This document shows positions 9,233-18,500 of a stretch of DNA of 64,000 nucleotides, piece after piece (position 1 is the first letter of the stretch; each line of letters starts with the position of its first letter). The notes below the pieces were generated by a model. It had not been told where the DNA came from, made no database searches, and saw only the letters and a program-made list of their open reading frames with translations. The DNA is from Nocardia sp. NBC_01327 (GTDB lineage: Bacteria > Actinomycetota > Actinomycetes > Mycobacteriales > Mycobacteriaceae), in NCBI RefSeq assembly GCF_035958815.1, contig NZ_CP108383.1, positions 682,001 to 746,000 on the forward strand, given 5' to 3'. The position numbers were made by a program, and so were the translations under genes.

Positions 9233-11311
9233 GTGGTTGGAGTGGTTCGTGGGACGAAGCGGGCGCGCCGTCGCTGGGCGGCATGTGCTGCGGCAGCGGT
9301 ATTTCCGCTGGCCGCGTGCACTTTCGCGGGAGTAGGCGGTTTTGCGGGCATAGCGCCCGCGGCCGCCGAACCCGATACGTCCGGCGCCGCGGCGACGGTC
9401 CAGAAGGCAGTGTGGCTGGGTGATCGCCGGGTGGCGCTGTGGGTGAACTCGCCCGCCTCCGGATCCCCGATCGAAGTGCAGCTGCTGCTGGCCCGGGACT
9501 GGCGCTCGCGCCCGGACGCGAAATTCCCGACCATGTACATGCTCGACGGTCTGCGCGCCACCGATGACGAGAACGGCTGGACGAAGGACGCGGGCGCGGC
9601 CGGCTTCTTCGCCGACAAGAACGTCACCGTGGTGCTGCCCGTCGGCGGCCAGTCCAGCTTCTACGCCGACTGGCTGCAACCGGATCAGGGCCACAACTAC
9701 AAGTGGGAAACCTTCCTCACCAAGGAACTGCCCCCGCTGCTCGAGAGCCAGTGGCGCGCCACCGATGTGCGTGCGGTATCCGGACTTTCGATGGGCGGCA
9801 CGGCCGCCATGATGCTGGCCGCGCGCAATCCCGGCTGGGTCCGGCACGCGGCCTCCTACTCCGGCTTCCTCACCCTGACCACGCTCGGCATGCCGCAGAT
9901 GGTCAATTTCGCCATGAAGGACGCGGGCGGATTCGATTCGAACGATATGTTCGGGCCGCCGACCAGTCCGGAGTGGAAGGCGCACGATCCGTACGAGCTG
10001 GCCGACAAGCTCAAGGGCATCGGCCTCTATGTCTCCAGCGGCAGCGGCACCGCGGGCGCGACCGATCCGCCCGGCGATATCCCCGGCCTCACCACGAATT
10101 ACGCGGGTATGGGCCTGGAAGTGCTGTCGCGGTTGAGCTCTCAGAACTTCGTCACCAAACTCGGCAAGCTGAATATTCCGGTGCAGGTGAGCTACCGCCC
10201 CTCGGGCACGCACACCTGGCCGTACTGGGACTTCGAAATGCGGCAGTCCTGGCCGAATACGGCGGCCGCGCTCGGCGTGGACAACACACCCAGCGACTGC
10301 AAGCTCGGCGGCGCGATCGCCGGTGTGGCACAGGTCAACACCTGGCTCAGCGACTGCCTGACGCCGGAGTACCCGGTGAACGGCGGTGTGACGCAGGACT
10401 TCCGGGGTGGTCAGGTGGCGTACTCGCCCGGCACCGGAGCGCAAGCGGTCGGCGGCGCGATCGCCGGAACGTTCGCGGGTCTCAATGGCGCTGCCGGCGG
10501 CATCGGCTTCCCGACAAGTGGAGACCAGGGACTGCCGGACGGTCGCGGGCGCTTCCAGCCGTTCCAGAACGGGCTGATCTATTGGACACCGCAGACCGGT
10601 GCCCAGATGGTGCGCGGCGCGATCCTCGACGAGTGGAGCAAAGGCGGCTTCGAACGCGGTCCGTCCGGCTACCCGAACGGACCCGAAACACGCACCCCGA
10701 ACAAGGACGGCGTGGTGCAGAGCTTCGAGAACGGGCCCATCTACTTCAGCGCCAAGACCGGCGCGCACGAGCTGCAGGGCCTGATTCTCGGCAAGTACGC
10801 CCAAATCGGTTTCGAGAACAGTCCTTTCGGCTTCCCGACCGCCGCCGAGCAGCCGCTGCGCGATATCGGCCGCTTCGTGAGCTTCGAGGGCGGCAATATC
10901 TATTGGAGTCCGCTGTCCGGCGCCTGGGGCGTGCGCTCGGGTCCGATCATGGACGCCTGGGGCGCACAGGGTTTCGAGAACGGCGGACTCGGCTTCCCGA
11001 TCAGTGACGAGGCCGCCACGCCCACCGGCGTGCAGCAGACCTTCCAGGGCGGATCGATCATCGTGAACGACGGCAAAGCCCAGGCCTTCACCCTGGACGG
11101 CCGCCCGATAGCACTGCCGGGCGCCCCCGCCCCCGCACCAGCACCCGCCGCAGCACCAGCACCAGCACCCGCGGCGGCCCCGGCTCCCGCACCCGTGCCA
11201 GCTCCCGCACCCGTACCGGCCGCCGCGCCGGACCCGCAGCCGGCCGCCCCGCCCGAGGAGATTTCGCCCCCGCTGATCCCGGCGCTGGGCCCGGAGGTTC
11301 GCCCGAACTGA
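9233..11311 (+). CDS. Antigen-85-like mycolyltransferase 8 with LGFP repeats and Pro/Ala tail (module B)
   Basis: About 692 residues. The signal peptide (with the Cys in LAACTF) and catalytic domain match paralogue 6: Ser186 in GLSMGG, Glu in GLEVLSR, His in GTHTWPYW. A run of about four to five LGFP repeats follows (IGFPTSGD, SGYPNGPE, FGFPTAAE, LGFPISDE at regular spacing), then a Pro/Ala tail of roughly 45 residues. This resembles the corynebacterial PS1/Csp1 layout. The start is uncertain: GTG 9233 follows CAGGGG at a long spacing; GTG 9242 and TTG 9206 are alternatives. The LAAC sequence could also be a lipobox. In M. tuberculosis the equivalent position, just before the DUF732/Culp6 genes, holds fbpD. 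Confidence 0.9.
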   Translation: MVGVVRGTKRARRRWAACAAAAVFPLAACTFAGVGGFAGIAPAAAEPDTSGAAATVQKAVWLGDRRVALWVNSPASGSPIEVQLLLARDWRSRPDAKFPTMYMLDGLRATDDENGWTKDAGAAGFFADKNVTVVLPVGGQSSFYADWLQPDQGHNYKWETFLTKELPPLLESQWRATDVRAVSGLSMGGTAAMMLAARNPGWVRHAASYSGFLTLTTLGMPQMVNFAMKDAGGFDSNDMFGPPTSPEWKAHDPYELADKLKGIGLYVSSGSGTAGATDPPGDIPGLTTNYAGMGLEVLSRLSSQNFVTKLGKLNIPVQVSYRPSGTHTWPYWDFEMRQSWPNTAAALGVDNTPSDCKLGGAIAGVAQVNTWLSDCLTPEYPVNGGVTQDFRGGQVAYSPGTGAQAVGGAIAGTFAGLNGAAGGIGFPTSGDQGLPDGRGRFQPFQNGLIYWTPQTGAQMVRGAILDEWSKGGFERGPSGYPNGPETRTPNKDGVVQSFENGPIYFSAKTGAHELQGLILGKYAQIGFENSPFGFPTAAEQPLRDIGRFVSFEGGNIYWSPLSGAWGVRSGPIMDAWGAQGFENGGLGFPISDEAATPTGVQQTFQGGSIIVNDGKAQAFTLDGRPIALPGAPAPAPAPAAAPAPAPAAAPAPAPVPAPAPVPAAAPDPQPAAPPEEISPPLIPALGPEVRPN

Positions 11312-11329
11312 TCGCCTCACCCCATGACA

Positions 11330-11443
11330 TTCGCTCCGAGTTCGTGGCCCGCCCGGTTCTGGACTGAGCGGAGCTATGCCGCGCAGCGGCGAGCGCAGGG
11401 AGGGAAGAACCGGGTAACAGGGCCACGAACCCGCCGGAGCGAA
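11330..11443. repeat. Long interrupted inverted repeat, about 114 bp
   Basis: Three left segments, TTCGCTCCG (11330-11338), TTCGTGGCCC (11341-11350) and CCGGTTCT (11353-11360), are matched in reverse order by AGAACCGG (11406-11413), GGGCCACGAA (11420-11429) and CGGAGCGAA (11435-11443). The centre is GC-rich. It may act as a terminator for mycolyltransferase 8 or be a small non-coding repeat element. Confidence 0.7.
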
Positions 11444-11514
11444 GCGTAGGCAAATAGATACAGCTAGCCTGGGGGCGACCTTGTGCCCGCCAGACAGATC
11501 AAGGAAGCGAATAA

Positions 11515-12042
11515 ATGCATCGGACCCGTGGAAAGGTTTTCGGCGTCGTTGTTGCTCTCGCCGCCGCCGGACTGCTTGCCGCCTGTGGCAACAACGATTC
11601 GACCGCGACGAGCACGCCCACGCTGGCTCCGACCACGAGCAAGACGTCTGCGGCTCCCACCACGACGGCCGGCGGGGACACCCCGACCGATCAGGCCTCG
11701 CCCCAGCCCTCTTCGGACGCCACGACGCCCGAGCGCCCGGCGCCGGTGCCGAGTCAGTTCCTCACCACGCCGAGCGGTACGCCCCCGCTCACCGACCGTG
11801 ACAAGACCTTCCTGGACGAGCTGAAGAAGCAGGGCATCACGCCCGCCGCCTCCGATATCGCGCTCACCGCCGGAAACCTGGTGTGCCAGGGCAAGTCCCA
11901 GGGCGCGACGGACGATCAGATCCTCACCTACGTCACAGCGATCGCCGGCTCCGATCCGTCCTTCGACCAGTCGAAGATGTCGGTCGAACAGGCGGGCAAG
12001 ATCTACGTCGACGTCGCGACGAAGAGTTACTGCAACAAGTGA
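11515..12042 (+). CDS. DUF732-type lipoprotein
   Basis: 175 residues. A lipoprotein signal ends LLAAC with the lipidated Cys at position 24. A Thr/Ser/Pro-rich linker of about 60 residues follows, then a C-terminal domain (about 92-175, from DKTFLDELKKQGI) with two cysteines (VCQG, SYCN). That pattern matches the small actinobacterial DUF732 family, whose biochemical role is unknown. The stop overlaps the GTG start of the cutinase-like gene by 4 bp, so the two are probably translationally coupled. The position between the mycolyltransferases and Culp6 suggests an envelope role; that is inference. Confidence 0.85.
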   Translation: MHRTRGKVFGVVVALAAAGLLAACGNNDSTATSTPTLAPTTSKTSAAPTTTAGGDTPTDQASPQPSSDATTPERPAPVPSQFLTTPSGTPPLTDRDKTFLDELKKQGITPAASDIALTAGNLVCQGKSQGATDDQILTYVTAIAGSDPSFDQSKMSVEQAGKIYVDVATKSYCNK

Positions 12043-13013
12043 CGACGCGACGCCGCTCCGGACGCCGGTCCAAGCCGGCGGGTTGCCTGCTGCTCATCGC
12101 CGCGATCGTGATCGTGATCATCGTGGCGCTGCTGCTCTGGTACCTGCTGGCGGGCCGGCTGCGGTTGCCGGGTCCCAAGCCGCCCGGGCCCAAGGAGCCG
12201 ACCTCGCAGTCGGCCAATTGCCCGGACGTGCTCATGCTGGGCGTCCCGGGCACGTGGGAGTCGAGCAGTACCGACGATCCGTACAACCCGACCGCGAATC
12301 CGGCGTCGCTCATGCTGAACATCACCAATCCGGTACGGGCGCAATTCCCGAACAGCCGGGTCGAGGTCTACACGGTGCCGTACGTGGCGCAGTTCTCGAA
12401 CCCGATCGCGCTGCCGCCGGACGGTCAGCAGTCCTACAACAACAGTCGTTCCGAGGGCACCCAGCGCGCCAACGAGAAGCTCACCGCCACCTATCACGAC
12501 TGCCCGCTCACCAGCTATGTGATCGCGGGCTTCTCGCAGGGCGCGGTGATCGCCGGTGATGTGGCCGCCCAGATCGGTGCGGGCAAGGGGCCGGTGCCCG
12601 CGAACAAGGTGCTGGGCGTGACCGTCATCGCCGACGGGCGTCGCGATCAGGGGCCGGGACAGGCCATCGAGATCGGGCAGCCGCCGGCGGGCGTGGGCGC
12701 GGAGGTCGCGTTGCGGGGCCTGAACGTGCCGGGCATCACCATGACCGGACCGCGAGACGGCTTCGGCGACTTGGCGAATCGGACATTCACCATCTGCGCG
12801 CAGGGTGATCTCATCTGTGATTCCCCGAAGCAAGCGCTCAACCCGCTCAATATCCTCGGCAGTGTCGGCACCCTCGTGAAGGCGGCCGGCAACCCTGTCC
12901 ACAGCCTCTACAACGGCTTTGTCGTGGACGACAGCGGCACCACAGCAACTCAGTGGACGGTCAGCTGGGCCAATGGCCTGATTGAGAAGGCTCCGCATCC
13001 CGCACACTCGTGA
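12039..13013 (+). CDS. culp6: Membrane-anchored cutinase-like lipase/esterase (Culp6 type)
   Basis: 324 residues. A basic N terminus and one transmembrane segment (about 17-38, LLLIAAIVIVIIVALLLWYL) anchor an extracytoplasmic cutinase-fold domain. The nucleophile Ser166 lies in GFSQG. In M. tuberculosis the homologue Rv3802 is an essential phospholipase/thioesterase just upstream of fadD32 and affects mycolate metabolism; the same order here supports that role. The frame continues upstream, but GTG 12039 overlaps the TGA of the DUF732 gene in a GTGA junction, and translation from there gives the expected short cytoplasmic tail. Confidence 0.9.
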   Translation: MTTRRRSGRRSKPAGCLLLIAAIVIVIIVALLLWYLLAGRLRLPGPKPPGPKEPTSQSANCPDVLMLGVPGTWESSSTDDPYNPTANPASLMLNITNPVRAQFPNSRVEVYTVPYVAQFSNPIALPPDGQQSYNNSRSEGTQRANEKLTATYHDCPLTSYVIAGFSQGAVIAGDVAAQIGAGKGPVPANKVLGVTVIADGRRDQGPGQAIEIGQPPAGVGAEVALRGLNVPGITMTGPRDGFGDLANRTFTICAQGDLICDSPKQALNPLNILGSVGTLVKAAGNPVHSLYNGFVVDDSGTTATQWTVSWANGLIEKAPHPAHS

Positions 13014-13122
13014 ATTCCGACCGAGCCCCTAGTTTCAGGGTCTCGTTGTAGAGTGCTGCGAGGTTGTGGCCCCGGTTCGCTCGGTGTCCCAGCACCATCC
13101 GGACAGCCAGGAGCAGGTGTTC

Positions 13123-13341
13123 ATGACAGCAGTCGCCGCACCCGCTACGGGTGGTCGGCACATCCACCCGGACCACCCCCGGGAACCCCGGGTGCGGCAA
13201 CTCACATCCTCGTCCCCCAGCGGGAGGGCTGCCCACCCAAAGCACCACATTCGCACCGGTGATCCCGTGGAAGCGAGTCTGGTGAGCTGGGATATGTTTA
13301 GCCGCTCCGGAGCATGGCAGGGTGGCTCCTCTGTAACATGA
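13123..13341 (+). CDS. Possible small protein between culp6 and fadD32
   Basis: A 72-codon frame begins with ATG 9 nt after a perfect AGGAG. The product is rich in His, Pro, Ser and Arg, with no signal peptide, membrane segment or recognised domain. It lies in an otherwise empty 495-bp interval (13014-13508) between culp6 and fadD32, where I see no other gene or strong terminator. It may be a real small gene, a leader peptide, or chance. The ribosome site is the only positive evidence. Confidence 0.35.
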   Translation: MTAVAAPATGGRHIHPDHPREPRVRQLTSSSPSGRAAHPKHHIRTGDPVEASLVSWDMFSRSGAWQGGSSVT

Positions 13342-13508
13342 CCCTGGTTTGAGTACATCTAGCCAATAGACGGTCACCGCGCAGACCGCAACAGAATTCT
13401 GCAGGTCGGCTTCGCGAGAAGCTTCCCGCGGGCGAAGAGTCGGGGCCTCACAGGTAACAGCGGCATCGTCGCCGCCCATGCCGCGTGTGCCTCGGAGGAG
13501 AAGAAGGA

Positions 13509-15431
13509 ATGGACGAGACTTTCGACGATTACCTCGACGAAACGGGGAACATCACGATTCCCGAGGGGCGCACCCTCGTCGACTACGTCGAGAAGCACAC
13601 CCACGGGAATGACGCCGATGATCTGGCTTACCGGTACATCGACTACTCACGCGAGAGCGACGGGGTCTACCAGGACCTCACGTGGAGTCAATTCGGCGTT
13701 CGGCTGCGCGCGGTAGCTGCACGACTTCAGCAGGTGACCAAGCGGGGTGATCGTGTCGCGATCCTGGCCCCGCAGGGGCTGGATTACGTCATCTCCTTCT
13801 TTGCTGCGATCTACGCGGGCACCATCTCGGTGCCCCTGTTCGATCCGGACGAGCCGGGCCACACCGATCGCCTGCACGCGGTGCTCGGTGACTGCACGCC
13901 CGCGGCGATCCTGACGGCCAGCTCCTCGGCCGCTGGTGTTCGCCAGTTCTTCCGCGGGCTGCCCGCGGCGCAGCGGCCTCGCATCATCGCGGTGGACGCG
14001 ATTCCCGACAGTGTCGGAGAGTCGTGGATCCGCCCCGATATTGCGGTAGACGATATCGCGTATCTGCAGTACACGTCGGGTTCGACACGCACCCCGGCGG
14101 GTGTCGAGATCACCCACCGCGGCGTCGGCACCAATGTGCTGCAGATGGTGAATGCGCTGGATCTGAACTGGAATTCGCGTGGCGTCACCTGGCTGCCGCT
14201 CTACCACGACATGGGTCTGCTGACGGTGATCCTGCCCGCCGTGGGCGGTAAGTACATCACCATCATGTCGCCGTCCGCGTTCGTGCGGCGGCCCTCGCGC
14301 TGGATCCAGGAACTGGCGGCCGTCTCCGACGGCGCCGGAACCTTCGCGGCCGCACCGAACTTCGCGTTCGAGCACGCCGCCGCGCGTGCCGTGCCGAAAA
14401 ACGGTGAGTCGCTGGACCTCTCCAATGTGATCGGCCTGATCAACGGCTCCGAGCCGGTGACCACCGGTTCGATGAAGAAGTTCAACGAGGCGTTCGCGCC
14501 GTACGGTCTGCCCAAGACCGCGATCAAGCCCTGCTACGGCATGGCCGAGGCGACGCTGTTCGTCTCCGCCACCCGGCACGAGGACGAGGCGAAGGTCATC
14601 TACGTCGACCGCGTCGAGCTCAATGCCGGTCGCATCGTGAAGGTCGAGCCGGGCACGCCGGATTCCATCGCCCAGGTCTCCTGCGGCTATGTGGCGCTCT
14701 CGCAGTGGGGCGCCATCGTGGACCCCGAATCGGTCGATGCCCCAGAGGGGGCGACCGAACTGCCCGAGGGCCGGGTCGGCGAGATCTGGTTGCACGGCAA
14801 CAATGTCGGCATCGGCTACTGGGGTCGTGCCGAGGAGACCCAGAAGACCTTCCGTAATCGGATCATCAACCGGGTCGCGGACGGCAGTCATGCCGAGGGT
14901 GTTCCGGCCGACGGCAATTGGCTGCGCACCGGCGATTACGGCGTGTACGTGGACGGCGAGCTCTACATCACCGGCCGCGTCAAGGATCTGGTGATCGTGG
15001 ACGGTCGCAATCACTACCCGCAGGATCTGGAGTACTCCGCACAGGAGGCCTCCAAGGCGCTGCGTCCCGGCTTCGTCGCCGCGTTCTCGGTTCCGGCCAA
15101 TCAGCTGCCCGCGGAAGTCTTCGAGTCCGACAGCCATTCGGGTCTGAAGTACGACGCGGACGACGGTTCCGAACAGCTGGTCATCGTGGCCGAGCGCGGC
15201 CCCGGCGCCGGCAAGGCCGATCCGGGTCCGATCGCGGACGCGGTGCGTGGCGCGCTCTCGGCACGGCACGGTGTCACCGCACGGGACATCCTGCTCGTGA
15301 CCGCGGGTTCGATCCCGCGCACCTCGAGCGGCAAGATCGCCCGTGCCGCCTGCAAGATGGCGTACCTGGACGGCACGCTGCGTGGTGGTTACACGCAGCA
15401 GGCCTTCCCCGATGCTCCTGACAAGGAGTGA
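13509..15431 (+). CDS. fadD32: Long-chain fatty acyl-AMP ligase FadD32
   Basis: 640 residues. It activates the very-long-chain meromycolic acid as an acyl-adenylate and loads it on the N-terminal carrier domain of Pks13. The adenylate-forming P-loop YTSGSTRTPAG is present, as are the GYWG and TGDYGVY core motifs and the C-terminal SSGKIAR lysine region expected in the family. ATG 13509 follows AAGGA; a GTG at 13485 in the same frame is less likely. It is followed by pks13 and accD4 in the order conserved across mycolate producers. A hairpin lies between it and pks13, so read-through may be partial. Confidence 0.96.
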   Translation: MDETFDDYLDETGNITIPEGRTLVDYVEKHTHGNDADDLAYRYIDYSRESDGVYQDLTWSQFGVRLRAVAARLQQVTKRGDRVAILAPQGLDYVISFFAAIYAGTISVPLFDPDEPGHTDRLHAVLGDCTPAAILTASSSAAGVRQFFRGLPAAQRPRIIAVDAIPDSVGESWIRPDIAVDDIAYLQYTSGSTRTPAGVEITHRGVGTNVLQMVNALDLNWNSRGVTWLPLYHDMGLLTVILPAVGGKYITIMSPSAFVRRPSRWIQELAAVSDGAGTFAAAPNFAFEHAAARAVPKNGESLDLSNVIGLINGSEPVTTGSMKKFNEAFAPYGLPKTAIKPCYGMAEATLFVSATRHEDEAKVIYVDRVELNAGRIVKVEPGTPDSIAQVSCGYVALSQWGAIVDPESVDAPEGATELPEGRVGEIWLHGNNVGIGYWGRAEETQKTFRNRIINRVADGSHAEGVPADGNWLRTGDYGVYVDGELYITGRVKDLVIVDGRNHYPQDLEYSAQEASKALRPGFVAAFSVPANQLPAEVFESDSHSGLKYDADDGSEQLVIVAERGPGAGKADPGPIADAVRGALSARHGVTARDILLVTAGSIPRTSSGKIARAACKMAYLDGTLRGGYTQQAFPDAPDKE

Positions 15432-15452
15432 GTCGGAGCATCTAACGTGGAG

Positions 15453-15479
15453 TGGCGCGGTCCGAACAGGTCCGCGCCA
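15453..15479 (+). terminator. Hairpin between fadD32 and pks13
   Basis: TGGCGCGGTCC (15453-15463) pairs with GGTCCGCGCCA (15469-15479) with one mismatch and a 5-nt loop. No T run follows, so it may only attenuate or stabilise mRNA. Confidence 0.5.
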
Positions 15480-15566
15480 TTCATGCATGAAGCGCCGCTC
15501 TCCACCGGAACGGCGAAATCTCAATACTGCCGCGCACCGTACGCAGACAGGTAACTTGAGGAACTG

Positions 15567-18500
15567 ATGGCTGAGAACGAGGGCACGTCCCCCACCCCGA
15601 TGACCGATAATGCTCCCGCGGTGTCCGACGGTGCCGCGAAACCGGCACCCAGCGGCGCGAACATGTCCGTGGGCGAGCTGCGGGAGTGGCTGCGCCGCTG
15701 GGTCGCCGACGCGACCGGACAGCCGCTCGAGCAGATCACCACGGACAGGCCGCTGGAGGAATTCGGCTTGTCCTCGCGGGATGGGCTCGCGCTCGGCGGT
15801 GACATCGAGGATCTGACGGGGGTCGTCCTCAACCCGACCATTGTGTTCCAGCACCCGACGATCGCTTCGCTGTCGGAGCGAGTCATCAACGGGGAACCCG
15901 AACTTCCGGCCGAGTCGGCCGATGATTCGTTCTATACCGCGGGATTCACGCCGGGCGAGGCGCATGACATCGCCATTGTCGGCTTGTCCACGCGTTTGCC
16001 GGGCGCGGGCGATACGCCCGAATCCACGTGGGAATTCTTGATCAATCGCGGTGACGGTATCCGCGACCTACCCGAGGGCCGCTGGTCCGAGTTCACGAGT
16101 GACCCGCGCGCGGCCGAGGCTGTCGCGAACGCCATGACCAAGGGCGGCTACCTCGATCAAGAGGTCATCAAGGGCTTCGACGCCGAGTTCTTCGCGACCT
16201 CGCCGGTCGAGGTCGAGCGCATGGATCCGCAGCAGCGGCTCACCATGGAGCTCACCTGGGAAGCCTTGGAGCACGCCAGAATTCCGGCGAACACGCTCAA
16301 AGGTGAACAGGTCGGCGTGTACATCGGCTCTTCGGGCAATGAGTTCATGCTGATCGCGGCGCTCGGCGTCGGCAGCACTCAATCCGACGACAAGACGCCG
16401 CTGTCGGCAGAGGCCTACGGGATCATGGGCAGCGTTTCGTCCATCATCGCGAACCGCACCTCGTACTTCTTCGACTTCCGCGGACCCTCGGTGGCCATCG
16501 ATACCGCGTGCTCTTCTTCGCTGGTGGCGGTGCACGATGCGATCCGCGCACTGCGCAGCGGTGAAGCCGATCTGGCGCTGGCCGGCGGCGTGAACGCTCT
16601 GGTCGCGCCGATGGCGACCCTCGGTTTCGACGCCAATGGCGGTGTGGCCAAGGACGGTCACATCAAGGCGTTCTCCTCGGACGCGGACGGCATGGTTCGC
16701 GGCGAAGGCGGCGCGCTGGTGGTGCTCAAGCGCCTGGCCGACGCCGAACGCGACGGTGACAAGATCTACGCCGTCATCAAGGGCTCCGCCGTCAACAATG
16801 ACGGTCGCTCCAACGGTCTGCTGGCGCCGAATCCGGTCGCTCAGGCAGATGTGTTGCGCCGCGCCTACCGGGATGCCGGAATCGCGCCGTCCAGCGTCGA
16901 TTACATCGAGGCGCACGGTACCGGCACGCCGATCGGCGACCCGATCGAGGCAGACGCGCTGGGACGTGTCATCGGTCGCGGCCGTGACGACGACAAGCCG
17001 GCGCTGCTGGGTTCTGCCAAGTCCAACTTCGGTCACCTGGAGTCGGGCGCGGGTGCGGCCAGCCTCGCGAAGATTGTTATGGCGTTGCAGCACAACGTTA
17101 TTCCGCCGAGCATCAACTACGCCGGTCCGAGCCCCTACATTCCGTGGGATACGGCGCATTTGAAGGTTGTCGAGCAGCCGACTGAATTCCCGCGCTACAG
17201 CGGCATCGCCACCATCGGTGTGTCCGGTTTCGGTTTCGGCGGTACCAATGCGCACGTTGTCATTCAGGAGTACGTACCGACTCCGGTCACCCCCGCCGCG
17301 GTCGAGGCGAGCGCCGATCTCGATGACGAGGACACCGATGTGCTGGCCGAGGCCGAGCGCATTGTCACCGAGTCCGCGCCGGAAGTTGTTGCACCGGAAC
17401 CGGAGTGGGTGAACCGCGAGGAGCCGCTGCCGCTGATCCTCCCGGTCTCGGCCTACCTGCCGTCACGTCGTAAGCGCGCTGCGAAAGATCTGGCCGATTG
17501 GCTGGAATCGGAAGCGGGACAGGCGACTCCGCTCGCCGATGTGGCGCGTTCGCTGGCCAAGCGCAATCACGGCCGTTCGCGCGGTGTGGTCATCGCCAAG
17601 ACGCATGAAGAGGCCGTCGCCGGTCTGCGCGCCATTGCCGAGGGCAAGCCGGGCACCGGCGTCTTCACCGCCGATTCCCCTTCCGCGCGCGGCGCGCTGT
17701 GGGTGATGGCCGGTTTCGGTGCGCAGCACCGGAAGATGGGCAAGCAGCTCTACAACGAGAATTCGATCTTCCGCAAGACCGTCGACCAGGTCGACGAGTA
17801 CGTGATGGACGAGGCCGGGTACTCGGTCCGGGAGATCATCCTGGACGACGAGCAGGACTGGGATATCGGTACCGGCCAGGTCGGCACCTTCACCATCCAG
17901 CTCGGCCTGAACGCGATTCTGCGCGCGCACGGCGCACAGCCGGAGGGCGTGGTCGGCCATTCGCAGGGTGAGGTTGCGGGCGCGTACATTTCGGGCGGCC
18001 TGAACCTGGAGGACGCGGTGCGCGTCATCTGCGCGCGCTCGCGGCTCATGGCCGAGGGCGAGGCCATGATCACCGATGATCAGGTCCGCAATATGGCCCT
18101 GGTCGAGTACTCCACGGAGGCCATCCAGGAAGCCCTGGTGGACTTCCCGGACCTCGAGGTCGCCATCTACGCCGCGCCCACCAATACCGTGATCGGCGGC
18201 CCGCCGGATCAGGTGCACGCCATCGTGGCGCGCGCCGAGGCCGAGGGCAAGTTCGCGCGCGTGCTGCAGACCCGCGGCGCCGGCCACACCTCGCAGATGG
18301 ATCCGCTGCTCGGCGAATTGGCCGCCGAGCTGGCCGGTTTGGAGCCGACGGTCCTCAAGCACGATCTGTACTCGACCGTCCGCAAGGACGGCGTGTTCCG
18401 CGCCGGTCACGCCGCGGTGCACGATGTGGACTACTGGGTCACCAATATGCGTGGCGCGGTGTACTTCACCAATGCCATTGCGCAGGCCGTGAATACCGGT

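Noticed and set aside
8069..11320. A 1083-codon open frame on the minus strand opposite mycolyltransferases 7 and 8
   Set aside because: It is a mirror of GC-rich plus-strand codons, is Arg/Gly/His-rich, has no domain, and overlaps two clear genes.
11330..11443. Ends of an insertion sequence
   Set aside because: The arms are only about 50 bp apart in the centre, with no transposase and no flanking target duplication.
13035..13358. A 107-codon minus-strand frame in the culp6-fadD32 gap
   Set aside because: No ribosome site and no recognisable features; the plus-strand frame with AGGAG is the better candidate.
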